A stretch of 64,000 bases of DNA from RGIG995 sp045635765 (GTDB taxonomy: Bacteria; Bacillota; Clostridia; Oscillospirales; UBA644): positions 1 through 64,000 of the forward strand of contig JAZTWH010000077.1 of NCBI GenBank assembly GCA_045635765.1. Direction: 5' to 3'. The stretch's first letter is position 1, and each line of letters starts with the position of its first letter. Below, one piece after another: positions 7,801-17,072 of this stretch. Below the pieces are notes generated by a model. The model did not search any database and had not been told where the DNA came from. It saw only the letters and a program-made list of their open reading frames with translations. The translations under genes were made by a program, and so were the position numbers.

Positions 7801-9114
7801 TTAGTCGTGGAGCTTACGCTCGTCGATGATACGGACCGCCTTGCCTTCGCTCCGGGCGATGGTCTTGGGGGGAACGAGGTGAACGTCCGGCCCGATGCCG
7901 AGCATGCTTCGCATGGCATTCTTGAGTGCCTTCTCTTTGGCGGAGAGATTCTTTACCGAATCGTCAAACTGTTCAGGAAGAAGTTCCACGTAAACATCGA
8001 AGGTGTCGGAGTTATTAACGCGGCCGATTTTGATTTGATAGTTGGGAGAAAAGCCCTCACTGAGCAGAACCGTTTCGATCTGGGAGGGGAATACGTTGAC
8101 ACCTCGGATGATCATCATATCGTCGCTCCGTCCCATGGGCTTTACCATGCGGATATGGGTTCTTCCACAGGAACAGGGCTTTCTGGAAAGGACGCAAATA
8201 TCTCTGGTGCGGTAACGCAGGAGGGGGAATGCTTCCTTATCCAGGCACGTGAACACCAGCTCGCCCTTTTCTCCTTCGGGAAGGGGCTCGCCGGTTTCGG
8301 GATTGATGATTTCTGCAAGGAAGTGGTCCTCGTTAATGTGCATCCCTGCCTGCTCGGAACATTCATAGGACACGCCGGGACCCGAGATTTCGGTCAGACC
8401 GTAAATATCGTAGGCCTTGATCCCGAGGGTCTTCTCCAGGTTCTCCCTCATTCCCTTGGTCCAGGGCTCTGCACCGAAAATTCCCGCCTTGAGAGGAATG
8501 GTGTCGGGGGTATAACCCAGCTCCTTCAGGGATTCCCCCAGATAGGCGGCATAGGAAGGGGTACAACACAGGACGGTGGCACCCAGATCGGTCATGAACT
8601 GGATTTGCCGTTCCGTATTTCCCGAAGACATTGGAAGGGTCAGAGAACCGACCTTGTGAGATCCTCCGTTGAGACCGGGGCCTCCCGTAAAGAGTCCGTA
8701 GCCGTAGCTGACCTGCACCACGTCCTGTTTGTCGGCACCTGCGGCGACCAGGGCACGGGCACAGCAATCCTCCCAAAGATTGATGTCATTTTGGGTGTAA
8801 TAGGCAATCACACGCCGTCCCGTCGTCCCGGAAGTGGATTGAATGCGAACGCAATCCTCCAGGGGAACGGCAAGCATTCCATAGGGATAGGTCTCCCGAA
8901 GGTCGGATTTTTCAATAAAGGGGAGCTTGTGAAGATCCTCGATGCCATGGATATCCTCCGGCGTTACTCCCTTTTTGTCCATCAGATCACGGTAGTAGGG
9001 AACGTTCTCGTAAACGTGCTTGACCTGCTTGACCAACTTTTCGGACTGCAGTTTTTTGATTTCCTCCACCGGCATGGTTTCAATTTCCGGCTGGTAAAAT
9101 CTTCTCTTTTCCAT
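7801..9114 (-). CDS. paaK: Phenylacetate-CoA ligase family protein
   Basis: This is an AMP-forming aryl-acid:CoA ligase of the PaaK family, 437 residues. Visible motifs are the P-loop-like STSGTTGRR, the adenylate-binding YGLTEISGPG, and RYRTRD in the C-terminal part. A CxCGR pair near residue 310 is typical of the family. It should activate phenylacetate, indoleacetate or related aryl acetates with ATP and CoA. ATG at 9114 is preferred over the in-frame GTG at 9123 because AGAGG sits 8 bp upstream of the ATG. It follows iorB by 44 bp, linking it to the reversible conversion between aryl acyl-CoA and arylpyruvate. Confidence 0.9.
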   Translation of the reverse strand: MEKRRFYQPEIETMPVEEIKKLQSEKLVKQVKHVYENVPYYRDLMDKKGVTPEDIHGIEDLHKLPFIEKSDLRETYPYGMLAVPLEDCVRIQSTSGTTGRRVIAYYTQNDINLWEDCCARALVAAGADKQDVVQVSYGYGLFTGGPGLNGGSHKVGSLTLPMSSGNTERQIQFMTDLGATVLCCTPSYAAYLGESLKELGYTPDTIPLKAGIFGAEPWTKGMRENLEKTLGIKAYDIYGLTEISGPGVSYECSEQAGMHINEDHFLAEIINPETGEPLPEGEKGELVFTCLDKEAFPLLRYRTRDICVLSRKPCSCGRTHIRMVKPMGRSDDMMIIRGVNVFPSQIETVLLSEGFSPNYQIKIGRVNNSDTFDVYVELLPEQFDDSVKNLSAKEKALKNAMRSMLGIGPDVHLVPPKTIARSEGKAVRIIDERKLHD

Positions 9115-9158
9115 TGGAATCACCTCTTATGTGAAAACATACGGTATTTTTATAACGC

Positions 9159-9728
9159 TCATGCTCTTCCCAAGGAAAAAGCCTTGACGTTCATATCGAA
9201 GAATTTGGGGGCAACGGTCTGCCGAAGGGCCTCAATCCAGGATTCCTCGGAGAAAGGAAGGCATTTGGAGAGCTTGCCCATGAGAACGATATTCACCGCC
9301 TTGGAAGAGCCGGCCTCCAGGGCGGGAGTGAGGGCGTCCACACAATCAACGGAGACGCCTTTTTGGGAAAGTTCATCGAGGACCTCGTGGGGGTAGGTCG
9401 CAGCACCCGTAATCACCGGCATCGGATCGATCTCTTGGGAATTAACGATGATTTTCCCATTCTTTTTTAAGTATGCCGCGTAACGGGCCGCCTCCAGCTT
9501 TTCAAAGGAAACGATAAAATCCGCTTCTCCCTTATCAATGATGGGAGAATAGACCCTTTCGCCGAATCGGACGTAGGTGACCACGCTTCCGCCTCTCTGG
9601 CTCATGCCGTGGACCTCGGAAACCTTCACGTCGTAGCCCTCATTCATAAGGAGTCTGCCCAGCAGTTTACTGGCCAAAAGAGAACCCTGTCCGCCCACGC
9701 CGACGATCATAATGTTGGTTGTATTCAC
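9159..9728 (-). CDS. iorB: Indolepyruvate ferredoxin oxidoreductase, beta subunit
   Basis: IorB is the gamma-domain subunit of the 2-oxoacid:ferredoxin oxidoreductase acting on aryl pyruvates. The 189 residues begin with the characteristic glycine-rich IMIVGVGGQGSLLASK and contain the SEVHGMSQRGGSV block. The start is GTG (9728), overlapping the iorA stop in a GTGA tetranucleotide, with GGAGG 9 bp upstream, so translation is coupled to IorA. The partner carries the TPP and iron-sulfur sites. With ferredoxin as electron carrier the complex either oxidises arylpyruvate to aryl acetyl-CoA or runs in reverse. Confidence 0.95.
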   Translation of the reverse strand: MNTTNIMIVGVGGQGSLLASKLLGRLLMNEGYDVKVSEVHGMSQRGGSVVTYVRFGERVYSPIIDKGEADFIVSFEKLEAARYAAYLKKNGKIIVNSQEIDPMPVITGAATYPHEVLDELSQKGVSVDCVDALTPALEAGSSKAVNIVLMGKLSKCLPFSEESWIEALRQTVAPKFFDMNVKAFSLGRA

Positions 9729-11464
9729 TGTTCGTTACCTCCGATGGCTTGGAATGCACAAAGCTGGTTGCAAACGCCGCATCCTACGCAGAGGGTTGCG
9801 TCGATGTGGGCCTTGTTGTTTTTCATGCTGATGGCAGGGCATCCGATTTTCATGCACGCCTTACAGGAACGGCACTTGTCCTCGTCGATGAGGAAGGCGG
9901 GCTTTGCCTTGACATATTTGAGCAACGCACAGGGACGGCGGGAAATGATGACCGACGGCTCATCGGCGGAAATTTCTTCCATAATCGCCTGCTCCGTGGC
10001 CTTAAGATCATAAGGATCGACCACTCGGACGCGGTTGATCCCCAACGCCCGGCAGAGGGCCTCAAGATCGATCTTGGTGGCGGGATCGCCCTTGATGTTG
10101 TATCCCGTGGTGGGATTTTGCTGATGCCCGGTCATCCCCGTGATGGAGTTATCCACGATGATGACGGTGGAATTGGTTCCGTTGTAGGCAATATTTGCAA
10201 GACCGGTCATGCCCGAATGCATGAAGGTAGAATCTCCGATCACGGCAACCGTTTTTCCCTCGGCCTCTTTGCCGATTGCCTTATTAAAGCCGTGAACTCC
10301 GGAAACCGAGGCACCCATACAAAGGACCGAATCAATAGCGTTGAGGGGTGCGGCGGACCCGAGGGTATAACAACCGATATCCCCCAAGACCGTAATCTTT
10401 TTCTTGGAAAGGATGTAAAACAACCCTCTGTGGGGGCATCCCGCACACATCACGGGAGGACGGACGGGGATAGCCTCGGCGGGGGCGATAAATTCCTTTT
10501 CCGTCTGGCCGAGAACTTTTGCGATCAGCCCTTGAGAAAATTCTCCGCAGATGGGGAAAAGATTCTTTCCGTCCACCGGGAGGCCCAAGGCCCGGCAATG
10601 ATTTTCAATTACGGGATCCAGTTCTTCTATAACGCAGACCCGATCCACCTGCTTGGCGAAGTCGAGAATCCGGTCCACGGGGAGGGGATTGACCAATCCC
10701 AGCTTGAGGACCGAAACGCTGTCTCCGAAGATCTCCTTAACGTAATGATAGCAGGTTCCCGAGGTGATAATCCCCAGCTTTCGATCGGAGGCAAGCTCCG
10801 TACGGTTGAGGGAAGTCTTTTCCGCCAGGGCAACCAGGGCGGCGGTTCTCTCCTCTACCGCGGGATGGCGGCGAATGGCGTTTGCGGGAGCCATAATATA
10901 TTTTTGCGGATTTTTTACGTATTCTTTTCTGGCCACTTGATCGGGCTCATCCATAGAAACGGCACACTGAGAGTGTGCGATCCGGGTGCACATACGAAGG
11001 AGCACGGGAGTGTCGTATTCTTCCGAGAGTGCGAAGGCCTGCTTTGCAAATTCCTTTGCCTCGGAGGCGTCGGAAGGCTCAAGCATGGGCAGTTTTGCGG
11101 CGTTGGCGTAGTGACGGGAATCCTGCTCGTTTTGGGAGGAGTGCATCCCGGGATCATCGGCCACGCAGATCACAAGCCCGCCGTTGACCCCCGTGTAAGA
11201 GAGGGTGAACAGAGGATCTGCCGCTACGTTGAGTCCCACGTGCTTCATACAGCAGGCAGCTCTTGCCCCTGCCAAGGACGCCCCGAAGGCAACCTCGCAG
11301 GCAACCTTTTCGTTGGGAGCCCATTCACAGTAGAGCTCATCGTATTTTGCCGCATATTCAGTAATTTCGGTGGAGGGCGTTCCGGGGTAGGAGGATACGA
11401 CCTTGCATCCTGCCTCCAAAAAGCCTCTTGCCACCGCTTCATTTCCAAGCATTAATTTTTTCAT
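9725..11464 (-). CDS. iorA: Indolepyruvate ferredoxin oxidoreductase, alpha subunit
   Basis: The 579-residue subunit holds the pyrimidine-binding domain (SSYPGTPSTEITE near the N-terminus), the TPP/Mg2+ domain (GDIGCYTLG and GDSTFMHSGM) and a C-terminal ferredoxin-like domain with two cysteine groups (CRSCKACMKIGCP and CVGCGVCNQLC) for [4Fe-4S] clusters. It catalyses CoA-dependent oxidative decarboxylation of indole-, phenyl- or hydroxyphenyl-pyruvate, or the reverse reductive carboxylation. The ATG at 11464 follows AAGGCGG; a longer in-frame extension into the symporter gene lacks a ribosome binding site. The product is cytoplasmic and oxygen sensitive. Confidence 0.95.
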   Translation of the reverse strand: MKKLMLGNEAVARGFLEAGCKVVSSYPGTPSTEITEYAAKYDELYCEWAPNEKVACEVAFGASLAGARAACCMKHVGLNVAADPLFTLSYTGVNGGLVICVADDPGMHSSQNEQDSRHYANAAKLPMLEPSDASEAKEFAKQAFALSEEYDTPVLLRMCTRIAHSQCAVSMDEPDQVARKEYVKNPQKYIMAPANAIRRHPAVEERTAALVALAEKTSLNRTELASDRKLGIITSGTCYHYVKEIFGDSVSVLKLGLVNPLPVDRILDFAKQVDRVCVIEELDPVIENHCRALGLPVDGKNLFPICGEFSQGLIAKVLGQTEKEFIAPAEAIPVRPPVMCAGCPHRGLFYILSKKKITVLGDIGCYTLGSAAPLNAIDSVLCMGASVSGVHGFNKAIGKEAEGKTVAVIGDSTFMHSGMTGLANIAYNGTNSTVIIVDNSITGMTGHQQNPTTGYNIKGDPATKIDLEALCRALGINRVRVVDPYDLKATEQAIMEEISADEPSVIISRRPCALLKYVKAKPAFLIDEDKCRSCKACMKIGCPAISMKNNKAHIDATLCVGCGVCNQLCAFQAIGGNEQ

Positions 11465-11516
11465 GAATGGTAGACCGCCTTTTTTGAATTTGTAGATTCG
11501 TTTTCCATGGGAAGGA

Positions 11517-13088
11517 TCATTCCCCGTCCTCCAGGGAGCTGCTTGCAGGGACGGTGATCTTCGTATCATAGCAAGCAAAGAGTGCCTCGGTGTTTTCGAG
11601 AATATGTTTCTGCGTAAAAATACTTACCACAGGAACGATAACCAGCCCGGCCAACATGGTGAGCACCCCGGAATAGAGGGAGTTTTGGAAAATAACACTA
11701 AGGACGCCGCCAAAGGTAACAACCTCCATGGAAACCAAAAGCTGAACAAGCATCATTCCAACGCCGAAGCCAAAGGATGTCCAAACCGCCGGCCGGGTCG
11801 TCTTTTTCCAGTAAAGACCGTAAAGGAAGGGTGCCAGGAAGGAACCCGCCAACGCACCCCACGAAACCCCCATCATTTGGGCAATAAAAACGAAATCCTT
11901 CCAGATAGAATCTTTGAGGATGGCAATGGCTGCCGATATTGCAATGAAAAACACGATGAGGATCCGCATAAGAAGAAGTTTTCGTTTTTCGCTGGGCTCT
12001 TTTTTGAGGGCAGGGATCCACACGTCCAAAGAGAGGGTGGATGCGGATGTGAGCACCAGGGAGGAAAGGGTGGACATGGAGGCCGAAAGGACCAACACGA
12101 TCACGACCCCGACCACGTAGGGAGAAAGATTTGCAAGCATGGATGGGATGATGGAGTCAAAGCCGCCCACGGGCTGTCCGTTTTCGGCGGCGGGAACGAA
12201 GAGCCGTCCAAAGCCCCCCAAAAAGTAGCATCCCCCCGCCACGATCACAGCAAACAAGGTGGAAATCAGCGTTCCCTTGCGGATTGCCGCCTCATTGGAG
12301 ATGGCGTAGAATTTTCCGACCATTTGGGGAAGGCCCCAGGTCCCGAGGGAGGTCAAAAGCACCACCACCACGAGGAACGCGGGGTTGGGTCCGAAGAAAG
12401 AGGTGAACTCCCATCCACCGTTTTCGGCTGTAGAGAGGGCCTCCATGGAGCCCATAAAGCCGCCGTTTTGGTTGAGTACGGCAAGCACGACCACGACGAT
12501 TCCCACCAACATCACGATACCCTGAATGAAATCGTTAATGGCCGTTGCCATATAGCCGCCGAAGATCACGTAAATACCCGTCAGCACGGCCATGGCAAGA
12601 ATACAAACCCAATAGGGAATTTCAAAGGCAATGTTGAACAGACTGGAAAGTCCGTTATAAAGGGAGGAGGTATAGGGAATCAGAAAGACAAATACGATCA
12701 CCGAGGCGGCAATCTTGAGCCCCTTGGACCCGAAACGCTTCTCAAAGAAATCGGGCATGGTTTTGGAGTTAATGTGTTGTGTCATCAGCCGGGTGCGCCT
12801 TCCCAGAATATTCCACGCCAGCAGAGACCCGATAAAGGCGTTACCCAGCCCGATCCAAGTGGATGCGATCCCAAAGTTCCAACCAAACTGCCCCGCATAG
12901 CCCACGAAAATGACTGCGGAGAAGTAGGACGTGCCGAAGGCAAAGGCCGTCAGCCAGGGTCCCACCGATCTTCCGCCCAGAACAAAGCCGTCCACGTCGG
13001 TGGCGTGCCGCCGACAGTAGAGCCCGACGCTGATCATTAAAGCAAAAAATACGACGACGAGGATGGATGTAAATATTTGTGCGTTCAT
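11517..13088 (-). CDS. Sodium:solute symporter (SSS family)
   Basis: The 523-residue protein has about 13 transmembrane helices and the SSS fold, with the typical N-terminal GGRSVGPWLTAFAFGTSYFS stretch (helix 2) and the SSLVLTSASTLSLD block of helix 8. The family couples Na+ influx to uptake of sugars, amino acids, carboxylates or aryl acids. Its place between an acyl-CoA ligase and iorAB suggests the substrate is an organic acid, such as an aryl or branched-chain acetate; this is inferred. The ATG at 13088 has AGGAG 10 bp upstream. It is 52 bp before iorA and 41 bp after the ligase gene. Confidence 0.88.
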   Translation of the reverse strand: MNAQIFTSILVVVFFALMISVGLYCRRHATDVDGFVLGGRSVGPWLTAFAFGTSYFSAVIFVGYAGQFGWNFGIASTWIGLGNAFIGSLLAWNILGRRTRLMTQHINSKTMPDFFEKRFGSKGLKIAASVIVFVFLIPYTSSLYNGLSSLFNIAFEIPYWVCILAMAVLTGIYVIFGGYMATAINDFIQGIVMLVGIVVVVLAVLNQNGGFMGSMEALSTAENGGWEFTSFFGPNPAFLVVVVLLTSLGTWGLPQMVGKFYAISNEAAIRKGTLISTLFAVIVAGGCYFLGGFGRLFVPAAENGQPVGGFDSIIPSMLANLSPYVVGVVIVLVLSASMSTLSSLVLTSASTLSLDVWIPALKKEPSEKRKLLLMRILIVFFIAISAAIAILKDSIWKDFVFIAQMMGVSWGALAGSFLAPFLYGLYWKKTTRPAVWTSFGFGVGMMLVQLLVSMEVVTFGGVLSVIFQNSLYSGVLTMLAGLVIVPVVSIFTQKHILENTEALFACYDTKITVPASSSLEDGE

Positions 13089-13129
13089 GCTAAAAAACTC
13101 CTGAATTTTTTATGCTGTATGAATTCGGA

Positions 13130-14773
13130 TCAGTTTTTCATCTGTGCTTCCACAAGACTCCCGCCGCAGTAGGTCTCACGGAGCTTTGGCTTTTCGATCT
13201 TTCCCGTGGGGTTGCGGGGAACGGTTGCAAAGATGATTCTGCGGGGACGCTTATATTTCGGAAGGGCAAGACAAAATTCGTAGATCTCCTCTTCCGAGCA
13301 GGTCATACCCTCTTTGATCTCGATGATGGCCGCGGAGATTTCTCCCAGACGCTTATCGGGCAAGCCGATGATGGCCACGTCCTTGATCTTTGCATGGGCC
13401 CGGAGGTGATCCTCCACCTGGACGGGATAGATATTCTCTCCCCCGCTGATAATGACGTCCTTTTTGCGGTCAACAAGGTAGATAAAGCCGTCCTCGTCTT
13501 CCTTGGCCATGTCTCCCGTTAAGAGCCAATCCCCTTTCAGGATCTCGTCGGTTGCCTTTTGGTTTTTATAATAGCATTTCATGACGCCGGCACCCTTGAC
13601 AGCCAGTTCTCCTACCTGGCCCCGGAGGACGGGGTCACCGTTTTCATCCACGATCTTCGTTTCCCACAGGTATCCGGCCTTGCCGATGGCTCCCACCTTA
13701 TGGATATTCTCCATTCCCAGGTGAACGCAACCGGGCCCGATGGATTCAGAAAGCCCGTAGTTGGTGTCGTAATCGTGGGAGGGGAAGGTTTCTTTCCACC
13801 GCTTGATGAGGGAGGGGGGCACGGGCTGAGCACCAACGTGCATCAGTCGCCACTGGGAGAGCAGGTAATCCTCCAGCTTCAAATCCCCCCGGTCGATGCA
13901 GTCCAAAATATCCTGGACCCATGGAACCAAAAGCCAAACGATGGTGGCATGCTCGTCGGATGCGGTCTGCAAGACCCATTCGGGCTTAACTCCCCGCAAA
14001 AGCACGGCTTTTCCTCCCGTAAGAAGGGAGCCGAACCAATGCATCTTCGCACCGGTATGATAGAGGGGAGGAATACACAAAAACACGTCATCCTTGGTCT
14101 GGGCGTGATGCTTCTGCTCGGTATAGCAAGCAGCAACCAGAGCCGCATGGCGATGCAAAATTGCCTTGGGAAAGCCGGTGGTTCCCGAAGAAAAATAGAT
14201 GGCTCCGTCATCCTCATCCCGCAGCTCCACGGGAGGAACGGTAGTGGAGCAATAATAGGTCATTTCCCGGTAGTTGTCGGCATAGGAAGGCGTTTGGACC
14301 TTTTCACCCACGAAGAAGAGATTGTCGACCTCTCCGATCTGATCCTGAATGGCATTGATGCGGTCAATAAACTCGGGACCGAACACCAACATCCGAACGT
14401 CGGCAAGGTCGAGACAGTATTTGATCTCATCGGAGGAATAGCGGTAATTCATGGGGACGACTAAGGCTCCCGTTTTCAAGATCCCAAAATAAATGGGAAG
14501 CCATTCCAGGCAGTTCATCATCAGAATTGCAACCTTGTCTCCCCGCTTGATCCCTCTTGTGAACAGAAGGTTTGCGAAGCGGTTTGCCTTAACGTCAAAC
14601 TCTTTCCACGTAATCTCCCGGCGGTATTTGTCCGACTCGGACGCCGTATCAATCAGATTGTACTCTCTCCACGTCACGTTGCTTTCGGGCTGCTTTTCCG
14701 GGTTGATCTCCACGAGAGCCACGTCGTGGGGATATATTCTTGCATTTCTTTCCAAAAAATCCGTAATTGGCAT
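13130..14773 (-). CDS. AMP-dependent acyl-CoA ligase (acyl-CoA synthetase)
   Basis: A 547-residue member of the ANL superfamily. Motif A3 reads YFSSGTTGFPKA, motif A5 NYGLSESIG, motif A7 LLTGDMAKED, A8 DRKKDVIISGGENIYP, and the catalytic lysine motif PTGKIEK lies near the C-terminus. It should activate a carboxylic acid to its CoA thioester. An unusual insertion of about 25 residues near residues 25-50 precedes WKEFD. The acid is not evident; context with iorAB and a second ligase suggests an aryl or short branched acid. The ATG at 14773 has AAGGAAGG upstream. First gene of the operon, behind a near-consensus promoter. Confidence 0.9.
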   Translation of the reverse strand: MPITDFLERNARIYPHDVALVEINPEKQPESNVTWREYNLIDTASESDKYRREITWKEFDVKANRFANLLFTRGIKRGDKVAILMMNCLEWLPIYFGILKTGALVVPMNYRYSSDEIKYCLDLADVRMLVFGPEFIDRINAIQDQIGEVDNLFFVGEKVQTPSYADNYREMTYYCSTTVPPVELRDEDDGAIYFSSGTTGFPKAILHRHAALVAACYTEQKHHAQTKDDVFLCIPPLYHTGAKMHWFGSLLTGGKAVLLRGVKPEWVLQTASDEHATIVWLLVPWVQDILDCIDRGDLKLEDYLLSQWRLMHVGAQPVPPSLIKRWKETFPSHDYDTNYGLSESIGPGCVHLGMENIHKVGAIGKAGYLWETKIVDENGDPVLRGQVGELAVKGAGVMKCYYKNQKATDEILKGDWLLTGDMAKEDEDGFIYLVDRKKDVIISGGENIYPVQVEDHLRAHAKIKDVAIIGLPDKRLGEISAAIIEIKEGMTCSEEEIYEFCLALPKYKRPRRIIFATVPRNPTGKIEKPKLRETYCGGSLVEAQMKN

Positions 14774-14817
14774 AGGTGCAACCTTCCTTAAATATCATAA
14801 AGAATACATATAAAATC

Positions 14818-14846
14818 ATTATAGCACAAACTTCTCATTTTGTCGA
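14818..14846 (-). promoter_or_regulatory. Promoter of the ligase/symporter/ior operon
   Basis: On the minus strand TCGACA (14841-14846) and TATAAT (14818-14823) are 17 bp apart with TGC before the -10. The 180 bp upstream to the AEC terminator are AT-rich with no gene. Confidence 0.85.
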
Positions 14847-15027
14847 GTGAAAATTCAGCTTTTTTCAATTTTTTTTACATTTTTACTGTCAAAATTGCAT
14901 TTTCAGTGGAAAAGGTATGGAAAATCCAAAATTTGACGGCATATTTTTAATATATGCATTCATTTTTTAAAAAAGAGGAGTGGTTTTCGAGGTTCTGTTT
15001 CATCAGATGAAAATTCACATAATAGAA

Positions 15028-15060
15028 AATCCCCCGAACAGTTTCATACTGTCCTGGGGA
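15028..15060 (-). terminator. Terminator of the AEC transporter gene
   Basis: On the minus strand CCCCAGGACAGT pairs with ACTGTTCGGGGG (one mismatch, one G-U) and is followed by ATTTTC. It lies directly after the AEC stop codon. Confidence 0.75.
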
Positions 15061-15069
15061 AGGGTGCGG

Positions 15070-16011
15070 TTACACAAGGATATTCAGCAAGGCGTACATT
15101 AAGGGAATGGTAACGACACAAAGGGTGTGGGAAATCATTGCCATGGAAGCTCCGGTAGCGGTGTCTCCCCCGTAAGCGGCGGGAAAAACCACGGTGTTCA
15201 GCCCCAGGGGCGTTCCGAAAGCAAACAAGGTCATGACCAACGTTTGCTTATCCACCCGCAGAAGAATCAAAAGTCCAACGAAAAGGGCAGGCAGGACAAT
15301 CAGCCGAAGGAGCGTAGCAACGTAAACCCGTTTGCGGGCAACCAGTTTTTTCAGGTCATAACCGCCAATGACAAAGCCGGTAAGGATCATGGCAATGGGC
15401 CCCATACAGGAAGCACAATTGCCGATGGCAGAAGAGACAAAAGCAGGAACGTATTTTGTCAAGCCGGTCAAGCCCAAAAAGGCTCCGATAAAAATGGAAA
15501 TAAAGACGGGATTGAGAAGGCTTTTAAAGGGATTTTGCTTCTGCTCCCCCTTGGGAATGAGAATAATCATCCCCCAAGTATATACCGCAATATTGAGGGG
15601 AAGAATGTAAATCATGTAGGGATAGAGGGAATCCTCTCCAAGAATTGCGGGAACAATGGCGTTTCCCATAAATGAAAAGTTCCCGAAAGTAAGGGCATAT
15701 TTATAGATATTCCGCTGATAATCCTCTTTGGAAAACAACTTGGAAAGAGGAAAGGAAATACAAAGGGCAACGGCAAAAACAATGAGACAAAAAAGAATTC
15801 CCCGGGATTGCTCTCGGATGGAGGCAACGGTACAATAGTTCATAAAGGTATGGAGGACCAAGGCGGGAATTAAAAAATAATTTTCCAGCTTGGAAAGGAC
15901 CGTAGCGGAATTCTCAGGAATTAAATTTTTCTTGTGGGCAATATACCCAACCACCATGCAGGAAAACAAGACGAGCATGGGCGAGAGGGTTGCTTTGAAA
16001 ATTTCAAACAT
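15070..16011 (-). CDS. AEC family transporter (auxin efflux carrier-like)
   Basis: The 313-residue membrane protein has about ten helices in two five-helix repeats, the layout of the AEC family, with the conserved crossover-region segments YALTFGNFSFMGNA in the first repeat and FGTPLGLNTVVFPAAYGGD in the second. Bacterial members export or exchange malate, malonate or other organic acids. ATG at 16011 is favoured over the in-frame GTG at 16020 because GGAAG lies 9 bp before the ATG. The gene sits between the ribosomal-protein terminator and the ligase operon promoter and has its own terminator; it may be a single transcript. Substrate unknown. Confidence 0.87.
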   Translation of the reverse strand: MFEIFKATLSPMLVLFSCMVVGYIAHKKNLIPENSATVLSKLENYFLIPALVLHTFMNYCTVASIREQSRGILFCLIVFAVALCISFPLSKLFSKEDYQRNIYKYALTFGNFSFMGNAIVPAILGEDSLYPYMIYILPLNIAVYTWGMIILIPKGEQKQNPFKSLLNPVFISIFIGAFLGLTGLTKYVPAFVSSAIGNCASCMGPIAMILTGFVIGGYDLKKLVARKRVYVATLLRLIVLPALFVGLLILLRVDKQTLVMTLFAFGTPLGLNTVVFPAAYGGDTATGASMAMISHTLCVVTIPLMYALLNILV

Positions 16012-16030
16012 AACAAGCACTTCCGTAACA

Positions 16031-16067
16031 ACAAAAGCAACGGCACGACCCGGATAGAGTCGTGCCG
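16031..16067 (-). terminator. Terminator of rplJ-rplL
   Basis: On the minus strand CGGCACGAC pairs perfectly with GTCGTGCCG around a 9-nt loop and is followed by TTGCTTTTG. It is 21 bp past the rplL stop. Confidence 0.85.
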
Positions 16068-16087
16068 TCGTTTCACGTGAGGTGAAA

Positions 16088-16468
16088 TTACTTCAATTCA
16101 ACCTTAGCGCCGGCAGCTTCGAGAGCTTCCTTAGCGGCATCGGCATCGGCCTTGGAAACCTTTTCCTTGACAGCCTTGGGAGCACCGTCAGCGATTTCCT
16201 TGGATTCCTTCAGGCCCAGTCCGGTGATTTCACGGATGACCTTAATAACGCCCATCTTAGAAGCACCGACGTCGGTGAGGATGACATCGTATTCATCCTT
16301 TTCAGCAGCGGCAGCAGCACCACCTTCTGCGGGAGCAGCGGCAACGACGGTTGCAGCAGCGGCAGAAACGCCGAATTCTTCTTCGATTGCCTTAACCAGT
16401 TCAGCAACTTCGATGATGGTAAGAGTTTTGAGTTCTTCAACAATGTTAGTGATCTTTTCGCTAGCCAT
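16088..16468 (-). CDS. rplL: 50S ribosomal protein L7/L12
   Basis: L7/L12 forms the mobile ribosomal stalk that recruits elongation and initiation factors. The 126-residue protein has the N-terminal dimerisation helices, an Ala/Glu-rich flexible hinge (the AAAPAEGGAAAAA region) and the conserved C-terminal factor-binding domain with KMGVIKVIREITGLGLKES. It is 50 bp downstream of rplJ, the invariant order in bacteria, and shares the L10-leader-controlled transcript. The ATG at 16468 has AGGAGG upstream. Confidence 0.98.
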   Translation of the reverse strand: MASEKITNIVEELKTLTIIEVAELVKAIEEEFGVSAAAATVVAAAPAEGGAAAAAEKDEYDVILTDVGASKMGVIKVIREITGLGLKESKEIADGAPKAVKEKVSKADADAAKEALEAAGAKVELK

Positions 16469-16518
16469 TTTAAATTTCCTCCTAAATAGAAAGTTTTTTA
16501 GTTTGCGTGATAATTAAC

Positions 16519-17040
16519 TCACGCTTCTGCGGATTCGGCCGCAGGCTCGGACATTTTTTCCACGTACTGATTCAACACCACAGCCAGGTTGCGGGTAGAA
16601 GCCTGGAGAACGTACATAAGGTTGACCAAAGACTGTTCCTTGGAGGGAACTGCCGCCAGAGCCTTAACGCCGCTTTCATCCATTACTTCGCCTTCACAGA
16701 AGCCGGCTTTGATCTTGAAGTTTTCGTGATCCTTCGCAAACTTGCAGAGGATCTTTGCAGGAGCGACAACGTCTTCGGTGGAAGTTGCCAATGCGGTGGT
16801 ACCTTCCATATGGACGTCAAGGGCTTCGTAACCGACGTTCTTCAGAGCGAACTTGACCAACGTATTCTTCACGACGGTATATTCGACACCTGCGGCCCGC
16901 AGCTCACGACGCAGCTGGGTATCGTCCGCAACGTTGATACCGCTGTAATCAACGAAGACACCGGCCTTCGCACCCTGGAGACGATCCGTGATCTGGGTTA
17001 CGACCTGCTTCTTGGATTCAAGAATCTTTTCACTTGCCAT
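16519..17040 (-). CDS. rplJ: 50S ribosomal protein L10
   Basis: L10 anchors L7/L12 dimers to 23S rRNA to build the stalk base. The 173-residue protein starts MASEKILESKK, followed by the family segment GVFVDYSGINVADDTQLRRE, and ends in an acidic Ala-rich helix that binds L7/L12. ATG at 17040 has GGAGGTG 7 bp upstream; the frame extends further upstream without a ribosome binding site. An L10 leader with terminator precedes it, so the L10-L12 complex is expected to repress its own synthesis. Confidence 0.98.
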   Translation of the reverse strand: MASEKILESKKQVVTQITDRLQGAKAGVFVDYSGINVADDTQLRRELRAAGVEYTVVKNTLVKFALKNVGYEALDVHMEGTTALATSTEDVVAPAKILCKFAKDHENFKIKAGFCEGEVMDESGVKALAAVPSKEQSLVNLMYVLQASTRNLAVVLNQYVEKMSEPAAESAEA

Positions 17041-17072
17041 TATTTTCACCTCCGAGAAAAGACATGGACAAC

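Noticed and set aside
7666..9396. 576-codon plus-strand frame opposite the PaaK-like gene
   Set aside because: Antisense shadow of the ligase and iorB; no independent evidence.
9719..11455. 578-codon plus-strand frame opposite iorA
   Set aside because: Antisense shadow: composition follows the complement of a clear IorA, with no ribosome binding site or family features.
11604..13040. 478-codon plus-strand frame opposite the symporter
   Set aside because: Glycine/histidine/lysine-rich junk composition typical of antisense to membrane helices.
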